64,000 nucleotides of DNA, taken from NCBI RefSeq assembly GCF_017603825.1, contig NZ_CP072014.1, positions 3,596,001 through 3,660,000 on the forward strand. The letters run 5' to 3'. Positions 1 through 9,568 of the stretch are shown here, one piece after another. Every line of letters begins with the position of its first letter. The stretch's first letter is position 1. This DNA comes from Arthrobacter crystallopoietes. Its GTDB lineage: Bacteria; Actinomycetota; Actinomycetes; Actinomycetales; Micrococcaceae. The position numbers and the translations under genes were made by a program. The notes under the pieces are model-generated. The model was not told the origin of the DNA, made no database searches, and saw only the letters and a list, made by a program, of their open reading frames with translations.

Positions 1-548
1 AGATCGCCCTCGCGCTTGTTCCACTTGGCCAGCAGCTCCGCCGAGGGGGCGGTTCCCATCAGCCCCGGATGGATGATGCCGTTGAAGGACACATTCGGCA
101 CGTGGCGTGAGGTCGCTTTCTGACCGGTGAAGTCCCATATGGCCTTGTATGCATCCGGAAACTGCTCCGTGAGGAATCCGCCACCGTTGGTCTTGGCGAA
201 AATCCCGGTGTAGCCCCAGCCCTGGCCGGCCAGCGGCCCCGAATCCTCCTGCGGGATCGGTCCTACATCCAGAATGTCGACGACGAGCAGGTCGCCCGGT
301 TGGGCTCCCTCGATGGCAAACGGACCGCTGAGTTTGTGCACGGTCAGCAGCGGGGCATTGAGGATGTCCTCCGCGGAGTCGTCATTGACGATAGCCCCGT
401 CGAACCATTCACGGCAGTCTATCCGGACCGACACACCTTGTTTGACCGTCGCCACTGGCGGGATCTCCGGATGGTAGCGGTTGTGTCCGACCTTTTCCTG
501 GTCTTCGAATTTCTTGCTCGAGTCGAGCGGGAAAATGACTTCTGGCAT
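1..548 (-). CDS. fmdA: Formamidase/acetamidase, N-terminal part (cut by window edge)
   Basis: Acetamidase/formamidase family enzyme, which hydrolyses formamide or short amides to ammonia and the acid in the cytoplasm. About 182 residues are visible from an ATG at 548; the C-terminal part lies outside the window. Supporting segments are the N-terminal VRIDCREWFDGAI stretch, the GDLLVVDILDVGPIP turn and the glycine-rich region around GWGYTGIFAKTNGGGF, all typical of this family. It is the third gene of a leftward operon after an AmiS-type channel and an FmdB zinc-ribbon protein, which supports a role in amide nitrogen scavenging. Formamide versus acetamide specificity cannot be told from this part. 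Confidence 0.88.
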   Translation of the reverse strand, partial: MPEVIFPLDSSKKFEDQEKVGHNRYHPEIPPVATVKQGVSVRIDCREWFDGAIVNDDSAEDILNAPLLTVHKLSGPFAIEGAQPGDLLVVDILDVGPIPQEDSGPLAGQGWGYTGIFAKTNGGGFLTEQFPDAYKAIWDFTGQKATSRHVPNVSFNGIIHPGLMGTAPSAELLAKWNKREGD

Positions 549-588
549 TAATCTCTACTCCCCTTATTGATGTTCTGCGTCCTGCGGA

Positions 589-873
589 TCAGGGCCGCGG
601 AAGCTTCCGGTGCAGCGGATTGTGCGTATAACGTTGCTTGGGTGCCTTCCTGCCGGGCAGCCCGGAGACTACCTCCGGTTCGTGGGCACTCTTGGCCGTG
701 CTGTCCAGCAGTTTGTAGGCGCTGGTCCCGGCGATGGACAATCTCGGTGGGCTGAAGACTCTGCGGACCTGACGTCCGCAGCCAGGACATTCGGCGCTCT
801 GCGGTGCCTGTCCGATGGCGAAATTCAGCTCCACGGCATCGCACGCAGCACAGCGGTATTCGTAAAGGGTCAT
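589..873 (-). CDS. fmdB: FmdB-type zinc-ribbon protein
   Basis: Small 94-residue protein starting MTLYEYRCAACD, with a second CxxC pair (ECPGCGRQ) about 20 residues later. This is the four-cysteine zinc ribbon of the FmdB/CxxC_CXXC_SSSS family. FmdB was described as a putative regulator of formamidase in Methylophilus, but its biochemical role is not established. The start at 873 overlaps the stop of the upstream channel gene by 4 bases, and fmdA follows 40 bases downstream, so the three genes look like one transcription unit. The basic tail after residue 60 is probably disordered. Confidence 0.85.
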   Translation of the reverse strand: MTLYEYRCAACDAVELNFAIGQAPQSAECPGCGRQVRRVFSPPRLSIAGTSAYKLLDSTAKSAHEPEVVSGLPGRKAPKQRYTHNPLHRKLPRP

Positions 874-1511
874 GAAGCCGCTCCTTGTGTTGTTGCCGGC
901 CCAACCTGGTCTGCCTCGCTCTTTTGCCGCGACCGCCCCAGGAACAATGAGGCAGCAAAGGATGCGGCGAAAATCAGCGCACCGGTCCAGGCTGTGGTGG
1001 CCGTCGAGACAAAGCTGCCGCTGAGCAACAGCAGGGCGGGAATGGTACAGGTCAACCAGCCGCAGAAGATGGCAAACCATCCTGTGGCGGCCGTGATCGA
1101 GTTCTTGCCCAGGGCCATGAGGAGGAAGAACATGAACCACAGCACGGCCCAGGTAATCCAAATGACGCCGAACAGCGGATCCGAGATCAGGGTAAAACTG
1201 AGGACGCCGATGACTATCGCGACGACAGCCACGAAAAGACTGAACCAGCCGAGTCCTTCGGCGCTGATGCCGGTCAACTGCAGGATGCCGACGTACAGGT
1301 AGGTAAAGCCAAACAGGAACAGTCCGGCTGCCGCAAACGTCGGGGCCAGTTCGCCTTGTGCCTGGGCCAGCAGGACGAGCGGCACCACGGTCTGCAGGGC
1401 GCCCACGAAGAGATTGAGTATTGCGGCTGATTTTCCGGGAATCCGGCCGAGCAGCATCAGCCCGTTGATGAAAAGGATTGCTCCTACGTATAACAGTCCG
1501 GCACTAGCCAT
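870..1511 (-). CDS. AmiS/UreI family amide (urea) channel
   Basis: Integral membrane protein of 213 residues with about six hydrophobic segments, beginning MASAGLLYVGAILFINGLML. AmiS/UreI proteins are proton-gated or passive channels for urea and short-chain amides. Conserved family features visible are the GxLYVGAILFING start and the later GFTYLYVG and WITWAVLW segments. I chose the ATG at 1511 over an upstream one because a GAGG ribosome site lies 6-7 bases before it and the extra N-terminus is hydrophilic and uncharacteristic. It heads the operon with fmdB and fmdA, which makes it the likely importer of the substrate of the amidase. Confidence 0.85.
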   Translation of the reverse strand: MASAGLLYVGAILFINGLMLLGRIPGKSAAILNLFVGALQTVVPLVLLAQAQGELAPTFAAAGLFLFGFTYLYVGILQLTGISAEGLGWFSLFVAVVAIVIGVLSFTLISDPLFGVIWITWAVLWFMFFLLMALGKNSITAATGWFAIFCGWLTCTIPALLLLSGSFVSTATTAWTGALIFAASFAASLFLGRSRQKSEADQVGPATTQGAAS

Positions 1512-1625
1512 ATTTGCCTCATCGCAAAGGAAGTGGAACTTCGAACGGGTATGGGCCGAACCTAACAACCCCTGGTTGCCCAGTCAATGGAAGACGTTGG
1601 GAAAACCCTATGGCATGGGCTTATT

Positions 1626-1650
1626 GCCGCTTTCGGGCAGGAAAGGCGGC
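1626..1650 (-). terminator. Possible weak terminator hairpin after mutM
   Basis: GCCGCTTTC pairs with GAAAGGCGGC across a 6-base loop, with one bulge, just downstream of the mutM stop. There is no clear U-run, so this is only a candidate. The rest of the 149-base gap between mutM and the amide operon shows no gene. Confidence 0.3.
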
Positions 1651-1660
1651 GACCGCCGGG

Positions 1661-2626
1661 CTACCAGCGGCCGTTGCGCGGCCTCGGCTGGCACACCGGG
1701 CAGGTGTAGGAGGAGCGGTTCATGAAGACATCACGCCGAATCTTGGTCTCCAGTCCCAGCGCGGCGCAGCGGTTGCAGTTTTCCCGCTCGCGCCCGTAGG
1801 CGTTCAGCGACCGGGCGAAGTACCCTGAGGCACCATTGACGTTCACGTACAGGGAGTCAAAGCTGGTGCCCCCGGCGTCCAGTGCGCGGTTCATGACGCC
1901 GCGGCAGGCTTCGACCAGCCTTTCCGCTTCCTTGCGCCGCATCGTATCGGTGGGCCGGGCATAGTGCAGTTTTGCTGCCCAGAGGGCTTCATCGGCATAG
2001 ATGTTGCCGATTCCTGAAACCAGACCCTGGTCCAGGAGGGCGCGTTTGATTCCAGTGCGGCGGGCACGCAGGCGGCGGTAAAAGGCATCGAACGAGAAGG
2101 CAGGATCCAGCGGATCACGGGCGATATGCGCGGCCTCCACCGGCACAAGCGGTAAGCCGGTTTCCGACAGTCCTCCCGCGTGCCCGTCCGCCGTCGGCAC
2201 GAGGTCCGCCAGGAAAACTCCACCGAAGATCCGCTGGTCAACGAAGCGCAGTTCGGCCGGCATGGGCGTGCCGTCGGTATTCGCGGCAGGGCTCAGGGTG
2301 AGTCGGACCTTCAAGTGCTTTTCATCAGGCTGGACGGAATCCTCGACCAGCAATTGCCCGCTCATCCCGAGGTGTGCCATCAGCGCAAGTTGCGGCGTAC
2401 CGCCGTCGTTGTTGGTTTCTTCGCGCAGTGGCAACCAAAGGAACTTGCCGCGGCGCACCACGTCTTCTACCTTGGTTCCTTCGAGGTTGCCGCGCAGGTC
2501 CTCGGCGCCGAGCGCATGGCGGCGGATGGAACGCTCGTCGAGGACCTCGACGCCGGTAATGGTGCGGCCGCGTACCCACTGGGCCAGGCCGCGGCGGACT
2601 ACCTCGACTTCAGGCAGTTCAGGCAT
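1661..2626 (-). CDS. mutM: Formamidopyrimidine-DNA glycosylase
   Basis: Base-excision repair enzyme that removes oxidised purines such as 8-oxoguanine and cuts the abasic site. The 321-residue protein starts with [14 protein letters not shown], giving the catalytic Pro2 and Glu3 after Met removal. The RRGKF lysine region lies near residue 60 and a C-terminal zinc finger (CNRC ... CPVC) is intact, with the usual final R-x-T-x-W-like area replaced by SSYTCPVC. The frame is open further upstream, but the PELPEVE N-terminus fixes the start at 2626. It overlaps the rnc stop by 8 bases, in the conserved actinobacterial order coaD-DUF177-rpmF-rnc-mutM. Confidence 0.95.
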   Translation of the reverse strand: MPELPEVEVVRRGLAQWVRGRTITGVEVLDERSIRRHALGAEDLRGNLEGTKVEDVVRRGKFLWLPLREETNNDGGTPQLALMAHLGMSGQLLVEDSVQPDEKHLKVRLTLSPAANTDGTPMPAELRFVDQRIFGGVFLADLVPTADGHAGGLSETGLPLVPVEAAHIARDPLDPAFSFDAFYRRLRARRTGIKRALLDQGLVSGIGNIYADEALWAAKLHYARPTDTMRRKEAERLVEACRGVMNRALDAGGTSFDSLYVNVNGASGYFARSLNAYGRERENCNRCAALGLETKIRRDVFMNRSSYTCPVCQPRPRNGRW

Positions 2627-3314
2627 CTGCAGGTTCGACGGAACGCAGCTGGCGCCACGAGACGGCGGCAGCTTCCTGCTCGGCTTCCTTCTTGGAGTGG
2701 CCGGTGCCCTCGCCGTAAGCGGTGCCCCCGATGCGCAGCGTTGCCACGAACGTTCTGGCGTGGTCCGGTCCTGAGCCTTGGACGGCATATTCGACGCTGC
2801 CCATTTTGCGGGCGGCGGCCAGTTCCTGGATGCTCGTTTTCCAGTCAGTACCCGCGCCAAGGGCCTCGGCATCCGCCAGCAGTGGGGAAATGAGCCGCAT
2901 GACCATCCCGCGCGCGGTTTCGATGCCGTTGACAAGGTAAGTAGCGCCGATCAGCGCTTCGACCGTGTCCGCCAGGATGGAAGACTTGTCTGCGCCGTTG
3001 GTCAGCTTTTCACCTTGGCCGAGCAGAATGTACTGGCCCAGATCCAGGTCGCGGGCAACCCCTGCCAGAGCACGGGTGCTGACGACGGCGGAACGGCGCT
3101 TGGCCAGCTCGCCCTCGGGCAGGTCCGGATTGTCGCGGTAGAGCGCATCAGTGACGGAGAAGCCGAGGATGGAGTCGCCCAGGAATTCGAGGCGCTCGTT
3201 GGTCGGCAGGCCGCCGTGTTCATACGCGTAGGAACGATGTGTCAGAGCAAGACGAAGCGTCTCGGCGTCGATTTCGACACCGAGACGCTTCAAAAGCTCT
3301 TCAGTTGAAGGCAT
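2619..3314 (-). CDS. rnc: Ribonuclease III
   Basis: Double-strand-specific endoribonuclease that processes rRNA precursors and structured mRNAs. The 231-residue protein has the RNase III signature [12 protein letters not shown] at residues 40-51 carrying the metal-binding acidic residues, a second conserved acidic segment (DTVEALIGA), and a C-terminal double-stranded-RNA-binding domain from about residue 160. The ATG at 3314 sits 10 bases after the rpmF stop, consistent with co-transcription. The length is normal for actinobacteria. Confidence 0.95.
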   Translation of the reverse strand: MPSTEELLKRLGVEIDAETLRLALTHRSYAYEHGGLPTNERLEFLGDSILGFSVTDALYRDNPDLPEGELAKRRSAVVSTRALAGVARDLDLGQYILLGQGEKLTNGADKSSILADTVEALIGATYLVNGIETARGMVMRLISPLLADAEALGAGTDWKTSIQELAAARKMGSVEYAVQGSGPDHARTFVATLRIGGTAYGEGTGHSKKEAEQEAAAVSWRQLRSVEPADA

Positions 3315-3324
3315 GCGGACGCTA

Positions 3325-3528
3325 TTAAACGTCGGCTACCTTGCGGCCCTTGTACTCAAGGAACAGCGCAGTGCCTGCCGAGTCGGTGACGACCTTGGCC
3401 TGGTGAGGCAGGCTGTAGGTGACACGGCCGTTCTCAACGGTCTTGACCAGGTTGGGCGCAGTTGCCTTCCACTGGGACCGGCGTGCGCGCGTATTCGAGC
3501 GGGACATTTTCCGCTTGGGAACAGCCAC
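3325..3528 (-). CDS. rpmF: 50S ribosomal protein L32
   Basis: Large-subunit ribosomal protein of 67 residues with the diagnostic [22 protein letters not shown]-terminal extension. It starts with GTG at 3528, two bases after the DUF177 stop, the classic DUF177-rpmF pairing found in most bacteria. It has no CxxC zinc pairs, so it is the cysteine-less type of L32 (C-minus form), which is usually the form retained under zinc limitation; no second copy is visible in this window. Confidence 0.96.
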   Translation of the reverse strand: MAVPKRKMSRSNTRARRSQWKATAPNLVKTVENGRVTYSLPHQAKVVTDSAGTALFLEYKGRKVADV

Positions 3529-3530
3529 GA

Positions 3531-4136
3531 CTAACTCTCTTCTCTCTCGTCTGACTCTGTACGTGTTGCTGCCTCATCGGCAGCTGTGCCAGCCAGCCCG
3601 GCGAGGGCTGCCCAGCGAGGATCCAAAACCTCATGTTGGTGGCCCGGATCCTCTTCAAGGCGCATCCCGCATTCAGGACAAAGGCCTTTACAGTCTTCCC
3701 GGCACACCGGCTGGAACGGCAGGGCGGTTACCACTGCGTCCCGCAACACCGGTTCGAGATCGATTGAATCGCGCTCTACCCGCCGCTGCTCTTCAGCCTC
3801 TTCATCATCCGGACCCTGATCCTGTGGATCGAAGCCCTCGTAGTAGAAGAGTTCCTGCACCCTGACGGAGAGATCATACTCGATAGCATCCAGACAGCGC
3901 CCGCACTCCCCCGTTACATCAACGGTGGCAGTGCCGGAAACCAGAATACCTTCGTGTACGGACTCAAGCCGCAGATCCAGCTCCATATCGGAGCCTTCCT
4001 GCACGCCAATGAGTGCTGCACCGAACTGCTCCGGTGCAGGTACATGCTCGTTCAGGGTCCGCATAGTACCCGGGCTGCGCCCGAGATCCTTGACCGAAAT
4101 GGCCAGGGGCGAATTTTGATCATGATTCATGATCAC
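3531..4136 (-). CDS. DUF177 (YceD) family protein
   Basis: A 201-residue protein of the DUF177/YceD family, which in E. coli and plants is linked to 23S rRNA accumulation or ribosome assembly. The family signature [10 protein letters not shown] lies mid-protein, followed by an acidic region and a C-terminal four-cysteine cluster ([13 protein letters not shown]). It is directly upstream of rpmF, as in many genomes. Two in-frame ATG codons (4136 and 4130) are possible starts, and the longer is given. The C-terminal tail is acidic and probably flexible. Confidence 0.88.
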   Translation of the reverse strand: MIMNHDQNSPLAISVKDLGRSPGTMRTLNEHVPAPEQFGAALIGVQEGSDMELDLRLESVHEGILVSGTATVDVTGECGRCLDAIEYDLSVRVQELFYYEGFDPQDQGPDDEEAEEQRRVERDSIDLEPVLRDAVVTALPFQPVCREDCKGLCPECGMRLEEDPGHQHEVLDPRWAALAGLAGTAADEAATRTESDEREES

Positions 4137-4221
4137 AACGATGAGAACTCCTATAGAACATAGACCGACGTATTATCTTAGCGCGAAGATGCCCATACTC
4201 TCAAATGGACCCTCCGCCGGA

Positions 4222-4704
4222 CTATTGTCCTTGTTCGTCCTGCTGGAAACGTTGCAGCACGGCCTTCGGAACAAAGTCCGCGATATCACCGCCGAGCGCC
4301 GCCACTTCCTTGATCAAAGTGGATGAGAGGTGTGTGTAATTGTTCTCCGCCGGCAGGAACACCGTTTCAACGCCAGTAAGATGACGGTTCATCCGGGCCA
4401 TGGGCAGTTCGTACTGGTAATCCTGCGTGGAACGCAACCCTTTGATGATGACACCTGCACCATGGCTGCGGCAAAATTCCGCCAGCAGCCCGTCGCCCAT
4501 CGGCTCCACGGTGATCCCGCGCAGGTAGGACAGGGTCTGGCGCGCCATGTCCAGGCGGACGTCCAGGGAGAACCTGTACTTCTTCGCATAGTTGGTGGAG
4601 ACGGCGACGATCACTTCGTCGTACATGCTGGCGGCACGGGCAATAATTTCCACGTGCCCGTTGTGCAGCGGGTCATAGGATCCAGGGCAGACGGCTCGGC
4701 GCAT
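4222..4704 (-). CDS. coaD: Pantetheine-phosphate adenylyltransferase
   Basis: Fourth step of coenzyme A synthesis: ATP plus 4'-phosphopantetheine gives dephospho-CoA. The 160-residue protein has the nucleotidyltransferase motif GSYDPLHNGH (His14 and His17) and the C-terminal LSSTLIKEVAALGGD motif that corresponds to the ISSTxIKE signature. The start at 4704 (MRRAVCPGSYDP) is preferred to an upstream ATG at 4734, which would add ten non-conserved residues. An 85-base gap separates it from DUF177, and the aminotransferase gene runs divergently 75 bases away. Confidence 0.95.
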   Translation of the reverse strand: MRRAVCPGSYDPLHNGHVEIIARAASMYDEVIVAVSTNYAKKYRFSLDVRLDMARQTLSYLRGITVEPMGDGLLAEFCRSHGAGVIIKGLRSTQDYQYELPMARMNRHLTGVETVFLPAENNYTHLSSTLIKEVAALGGDIADFVPKAVLQRFQQDEQGQ

Positions 4705-4779
4705 ATCTATGAATCTAATCCATTCACTGCACAAGTCACAGCACGTGAGCCCGCGGTTGTAGTGATATTACTGGGAGAC

Positions 4780-6021
4780 ATGAGCAGAACGGACGAAAAC
4801 CTGGCCCAAGGATCCGCATCCGGGAACCGCGCACCGTGGCTACGCACGGCCGAAGGCGCCAACCTCCTGGGCGCGGACGGCCATTTGGGCGTGACCATCT
4901 TCGAGGAGATCACCACGTTGGCCGTCCGCACCGGTGCGATCAACCTTGGCCAGGGGTTTCCTGACGAGGACGGTCCGGAGCTGATGCGGGAGGCAGCCCG
5001 TGACGCCATCTCGGCTGGTGCGAACCAGTATGCGCCGGGCAAGGGAATCCCTGCGCTGCGCGAAGCGATCTCCGATCATCAGCGGCGCTTCTATGGATTG
5101 ACGCCGGATCCGGAGACGGAAATCATCGTGACCACCGGGGCTACGGAAGCTCTGGCCGCGGCCCTGCTGGCCTTGACCGGCCCCGGCGATGAGGTCCTGA
5201 CCTTCGAGCCGTTCTACGATTCCTACGGTGCCGTGATCGCGCTCAGCGGTGCAACCCACGTCACCGCACCGTTGCTGGCGCCACGGTTCCAGCCGGACCT
5301 GGCTGCGCTTGAGGCTGCTTTTTCCGACCGGACGCGCGTCATCCTGGTCAATAATCCGCACAATCCGATGGGCAGTGTCTTCACGCGGGAGGCGCTCACG
5401 CGCATTGTGGAGCTGGCCAACCGACACGACGCCATCATCATTACGGACGAAGTCTACGAACACCTCACCTTCGGTGTAGCCCATATTCCTGTGGCAACGC
5501 TGCCGGGAGCCTCGGAGCGCACCCTGACCATTTCCTCCGCGGGCAAGACGTTCTCGCTCACAGGATGGAAAATCGGCTGGATGAGCGGACCTGCCGAGCT
5601 GGTGGCGGCAGCGCGGACCGTCAAGCAATTCCTCAGTTATTCCTCCGGCACCCCCTTCCAGGCCGCTGTGGCGGCCGGTCTTGCGCTGGACGGGTCGTTC
5701 TACGAGGACATAGCGGACACGCTCCAGCGCAAGCGGGACATCCTGAGCGAGGGCCTGCGGGCGGCGGGTCTGGATGTCTTCACACCGCAGGGTACCTACT
5801 TCGTCAACGTGGACGCGGCGCCGCTGGGTATTACCGATGCAACAGGTCTGGCCCGCCGGCTCCCGGAGCTGGTCGGCGTGGCAGCCATACCGGTTCCGGT
5901 GTTCTGCCACCCCGCAGGTGCGGAACGGACCAAGTCGCTGCTGCGCTTCGCCTTCTGCAAACGTGTGGATGTGCTGGAAGAAGCGGCCTCGAGGCTTGCC
6001 ACCTTGAAGGACAGGCTCTAG
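4780..6021 (+). CDS. Class I/II PLP-dependent aminotransferase
   Basis: Cytoplasmic fold-type I aminotransferase of 413 residues. The PLP lysine is K256 in the motif SSAGKTFSLTGWKIGW; the NNPHNPMG and ITDEVYEHL segments carry the cofactor-contacting Asn and Asp/Tyr. The INLGQGFPD opening and the overall pattern resemble the kynurenine/methionine-type aminotransferases and the actinobacterial protein assigned as N-succinyldiaminopimelate aminotransferase (DapC), so a lysine-pathway role is possible but not proved. The start at 4780 follows a GGGAG ribosome site; the upstream open frame overlaps coaD and is not used. The stop is 2 bases before the next gene. Confidence 0.85.
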   Translation: MSRTDENLAQGSASGNRAPWLRTAEGANLLGADGHLGVTIFEEITTLAVRTGAINLGQGFPDEDGPELMREAARDAISAGANQYAPGKGIPALREAISDHQRRFYGLTPDPETEIIVTTGATEALAAALLALTGPGDEVLTFEPFYDSYGAVIALSGATHVTAPLLAPRFQPDLAALEAAFSDRTRVILVNNPHNPMGSVFTREALTRIVELANRHDAIIITDEVYEHLTFGVAHIPVATLPGASERTLTISSAGKTFSLTGWKIGWMSGPAELVAAARTVKQFLSYSSGTPFQAAVAAGLALDGSFYEDIADTLQRKRDILSEGLRAAGLDVFTPQGTYFVNVDAAPLGITDATGLARRLPELVGVAAIPVPVFCHPAGAERTKSLLRFAFCKRVDVLEEAASRLATLKDRL

Positions 6022-6023
6022 CG

Positions 6024-6794
6024 GTGACGAACCGTTTCCTGCGCGGCAGCGGCCTGCATGCCTCCATTGACCCGGACAGCAGGGTACCCGGAGCGTACAT
6101 CCTGAGTATCGGCGGAGCCGAGCAGTCACATGTAGATCTGAAGCACCCGGAGCATGTCTTCTACGAGTACCTGCGCCGCATTGCCAACGTCGTGGATCTT
6201 GCCGGCGAACCGGGCCAGCCTCTGCGCTCGTTGCATCTCGGTGCCGGCGCACTCACGCTGGCGCGCTACCTCCAGGCCACCAGGCCGGGCTCCGAGCAAC
6301 ATGCCGTGGAGTTGGAACGTGAGCTGCTGGACTACGTCATCGACCAGCTGCCGCTGCCTGAGGGAACCGATCTGACGATATACATCGGGGATGCCCGCCA
6401 GGAACTGACCTTTGGCGATATCGACGGCGAGTTCGACGTCGTCGTACTCGATGTCTTCGCAGGAGAGGATGCCCCGGAGCATCTGGCCACTGGCAGTTTC
6501 TACAGCGAGTTGCTCGATCTGCTGTCGCCCGGCGGAGTGCTGCTGGTCAACGTTGGCGACGACCCTCCGCTGACCTTTGCCAAACGTCAGGTCTCGGAGC
6601 TGTCAGACTGCACGCCAGCGGTGGCCGTGCTGGGGGAAGCGGGCATGTTCACCAGCCGCTATGCCGGCAATTTGGTGCTTGCTGCGAGACGGGATTCGTG
6701 GCCGGAGGACTGGACGCAATCCTTGCTGGCCGCCGGTCCGCATCCGGCACGGGTGCTCACGGGCGCCGAGCTGGAATCATTCGTGCTGGCCTAG
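6024..6794 (+). CDS. Spermidine-synthase-like methyltransferase-fold protein
   Basis: A 256-residue protein with a Rossmann fold of the spermidine synthase type: LHLGAGALTLARYL (glycine-rich SAM/dcSAM loop), the acidic residue in the AVELERELLDYV strand, IYIGDARQEL and the VVLDVFAGEDAPEHL loop. It starts with GTG two bases after the aminotransferase stop, so the two genes are likely co-transcribed. Stand-alone homologues in actinobacteria usually lack a proven substrate; polyamine synthesis is only one possibility. The stop overlaps the convergent rsmD stop by 4 bases. Confidence 0.75.
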   Translation: MTNRFLRGSGLHASIDPDSRVPGAYILSIGGAEQSHVDLKHPEHVFYEYLRRIANVVDLAGEPGQPLRSLHLGAGALTLARYLQATRPGSEQHAVELERELLDYVIDQLPLPEGTDLTIYIGDARQELTFGDIDGEFDVVVLDVFAGEDAPEHLATGSFYSELLDLLSPGGVLLVNVGDDPPLTFAKRQVSELSDCTPAVAVLGEAGMFTSRYAGNLVLAARRDSWPEDWTQSLLAAGPHPARVLTGAELESFVLA

Positions 6795-7357
6795 GCCGGC
6801 TCCGCGAACCACAACTGAGTCTCGCCGTACTTGCGGTCGGAAAAACATTCCAGCCCGGCCGGCCAACGTGGTTCCGGCGAACGCGAAGAGCGTTCAACGA
6901 CGACCACCGACCCCTCGGCCAGGAACGGTTCCAGCAGGGCCAGGATCTCCGCCAACTTGTCTTCGGCGAGCGGGTACGGCGGATCGATCAGCACCAGGTT
7001 GTAATGTCTGCCCTCCTGCAGCCTGCCCAGGTATCCCTCGGCGCCGGTGCGGTGGACCTGCACCACCGCACGGCGCAGCACGGAGTTGACCATCTCGGCG
7101 TTGCGCCGGCACACGGCGGCGGCCTTTTCCGCCAGCTCGACCAGTTCAACGCGGGCCGCTCCCCTGCTGGCGCATTCCGCCCCCAAGGCGCCGGAACCCG
7201 CAAAGAGGTCCAGAACGACGGCGTCATGGATGACGTCGTACGACTCGAGCCGTGAGAACAAGGCTTCCTTGACCCGATCCGTCGTCGGCCTCGTTGCGGT
7301 GCCCGGCACGTTGGCCAGCGTCATGCCGCCGGCGGCCCCGGCCACCACCCGGCTCAT
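6791..7357 (-). CDS. rsmD: 16S rRNA (guanine966-N2)-methyltransferase
   Basis: SAM-dependent N2-guanine methyltransferase that modifies G966 of 16S rRNA in the small ribosomal subunit. The 188-residue protein shows RPTTDRVKEALF near the N-terminus, the SAM loop DLFAGSGALGAECASRGA and the catalytic motif IDPPY. Its usual neighbours recG and coaD are close by; recG ends 3 bases upstream of this start, so the two are probably translated from one message. Confidence 0.93.
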   Translation of the reverse strand: MSRVVAGAAGGMTLANVPGTATRPTTDRVKEALFSRLESYDVIHDAVVLDLFAGSGALGAECASRGAARVELVELAEKAAAVCRRNAEMVNSVLRRAVVQVHRTGAEGYLGRLQEGRHYNLVLIDPPYPLAEDKLAEILALLEPFLAEGSVVVVERSSRSPEPRWPAGLECFSDRKYGETQLWFAEPA

Positions 7358-7360
7358 TGC

Positions 7361-9568
7361 TTACCCCCGCTCAAGGAACGCCTCTTTCTCCGGGTTGAGA
7401 TACAGCTCGATTGCCTCGGCCAATTCCGGGTAGTCCCCCAGCTGCGCGTCGTGTTCAATGATCGCCGCGGCGTCCTTACGGGCCTGTTCGATCACGGCTT
7501 CGTCCTTGATGACGCGCAGCAGCTTCAGCGTGGACTTGCCACCGGACTGGGAGGACCCCAGAATGTCGCCTTCGCGCCGCAGCTTCAGGTCATCCTGGGC
7601 CAGCCGGAATCCGTCAGTGGTCGCCTCCACCGCTTGCAGCCGCTCCCGGCTGGGGTGGCCCGGCTCCAGGCTTGTGACCAGCAGGCAGGTACCCAGCAGC
7701 GAGCCGCGTCCCACCCGTCCCCGCAGCTGGTGCAGCTGGGAGATACCGAACCGGTCCGCATCAAGGATTACCATCATCGTGGCATTCGGCACGTCCACGC
7801 CGACTTCGATGACGGTAGTGGACACGAGCAGGTCCAGTTGCCCCTCGGTAAAAGCGGCCATGGTGGCGTTCTTTTCCGTCGAGTCCAGCCTGCCGTGCAG
7901 CACACCGATGCGCACTCCGGACAAGACCGGCAGTTCCCCGAGAAACTCGGCAATCCGTTGGACGGAAGCCAGCGGGCGGCTTTCCTCTCCGGCATCGGCA
8001 GTCGGCTCAAAACTGGCCGGATCCTCGCCTTCGTCGTCGCCGATCTTCGGACACACCACGTACACCTGCCTGCCAGCGTCCACCTCCTCGCGCGCCCTGG
8101 CCCAGATCCGGTCCGCCCACCCGGGGTTCTCCACGAGTCCCACCAGATGAGTACGGATCGGGGCGCGTCCGGCCGGCAGTTCCCGCAGTACCGATGTTTC
8201 CAAGTCGCCGAAAACGGTCATGGCTACGGTGCGCGGGATCGGTGTGGCGGTCATGACCAGCAGGTGCGGCGGTTTGATGGCCTGGGCGCGCAACTGATCG
8301 CGCTGCTCGACGCCGAAGCGGTGCTGCTCATCCACGACGATCAGGCCGAGATCGCTGTACTCGACCTCTTTGGAGAGCAGGGCATGCGTGCCGATGACAA
8401 TGCCCGCCTGACCGCTCCCGATATCCAGCAAAGCACGACGCCGGGCAGCGCCTACCACGGAACCGGTCAGCAGTACAACCTGGGTCCCGTTTTCATCGCC
8501 GCCAAGCATGCCGCCCTCGGCAAGGGGTCCTAGCATCCGCCGGATCGATTCGTGGTGCTGGCCGGCCAGCACCTCCGTTGGCGCCATCAGGACGGCCTGA
8601 CCGCCGGCGTCGATGACCTGGAGCATGGCCCGCAGGGCAACGAGCGTTTTGCCGGACCCCACTTCCCCCTGCAGCAGCCGGTTCATCGGGTGGTTCTCCG
8701 CGAGCTCCGCGGCAATGGTGGCTCCGACTTCCTGCTGGCCGCCGGTGAGGGTGAAGGGCAGCGAGGCGTCGAAACGCTCCAGCAATCCAGCCCGGCGGTG
8801 CGGTCTGGCGGTTGCCTCCTCGGCGGCCGCTTGTGCCCTGCGCCGGGCCAGCGCGGTCTGCAGGATCAGCGCTTCCTGGTACCTGAACCTCTCGTGGGCT
8901 TTGGCCACCGATTCCATGTCCTGGGGACGATGGATCTGCTGGTAGGCGTCCTCCAACGAATACAGCCGGTCGCGGATGGCGATATCGGCCGGCACCGGAT
9001 CCTCGATCCGGCTGAAGTCCACGACGTCGAGCAGAGCTTCGACGGCGGCCTTGATCCGCCAGCTGCTCAATTTGGCAGTGGCCGGATACAGCGGGACGGG
9101 CCGCCGGGCTTCCTCGGCGTCAAAGCCGCTCTCGTCCTCAAGCAGCACGTAGTCCGGATTGGTCAGCGTTAGCTGGCTTTGGTACGTGGTGACCTTGCCG
9201 GCAAACATGGCCAGCGTGCCCGGCAGCAGTTCCTTGTCCGCACGGTACGCATTGAAGAATGTCAGATGCACCTGGTTCAATCCGCGGACGGAATCATCGC
9301 TGACGACGACGTCGGTCAGCGTACCTTTCCGGGCACGCATCCGGCGTGTAGTGCAGCTGACAACGCGGGCCACCAAGGTCACGTTTTCATCCCGCGGGAG
9401 CTCGGCAATACTGGTCAGCTCACCGCGCTTGAGGTAGCGGCGCGGGAAATAATTCAGCAGTTCACCGACGGTGGTCAGGCCAAGGTGCTTCTCCAACGCC
9501 GAAGCGCTGCGTTGGCCGAGCCGCCGCTTCAGTTCGAATTCGACTTCTGCCGGCAGATGTTCAGTCAT
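7361..9568 (-). CDS. recG: ATP-dependent DNA helicase RecG
   Basis: Branch-migrating helicase for stalled forks and recombination intermediates. The 735-residue protein has an N-terminal wedge/OB domain (about residues 60-160), Walker A GEVGSGKTLVA, a DEQHRFG box instead of DEAD/H as usual for RecG, TATPIPRT motif III, and the C-terminal QLRGRVGRG motif VI. Length is typical. Its start overlaps the end of the DAK2 gene by 8 bases, a common actinobacterial arrangement. Confidence 0.96.
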   Translation of the reverse strand: MTEHLPAEVEFELKRRLGQRSASALEKHLGLTTVGELLNYFPRRYLKRGELTSIAELPRDENVTLVARVVSCTTRRMRARKGTLTDVVVSDDSVRGLNQVHLTFFNAYRADKELLPGTLAMFAGKVTTYQSQLTLTNPDYVLLEDESGFDAEEARRPVPLYPATAKLSSWRIKAAVEALLDVVDFSRIEDPVPADIAIRDRLYSLEDAYQQIHRPQDMESVAKAHERFRYQEALILQTALARRRAQAAAEEATARPHRRAGLLERFDASLPFTLTGGQQEVGATIAAELAENHPMNRLLQGEVGSGKTLVALRAMLQVIDAGGQAVLMAPTEVLAGQHHESIRRMLGPLAEGGMLGGDENGTQVVLLTGSVVGAARRRALLDIGSGQAGIVIGTHALLSKEVEYSDLGLIVVDEQHRFGVEQRDQLRAQAIKPPHLLVMTATPIPRTVAMTVFGDLETSVLRELPAGRAPIRTHLVGLVENPGWADRIWARAREEVDAGRQVYVVCPKIGDDEGEDPASFEPTADAGEESRPLASVQRIAEFLGELPVLSGVRIGVLHGRLDSTEKNATMAAFTEGQLDLLVSTTVIEVGVDVPNATMMVILDADRFGISQLHQLRGRVGRGSLLGTCLLVTSLEPGHPSRERLQAVEATTDGFRLAQDDLKLRREGDILGSSQSGGKSTLKLLRVIKDEAVIEQARKDAAAIIEHDAQLGDYPELAEAIELYLNPEKEAFLERG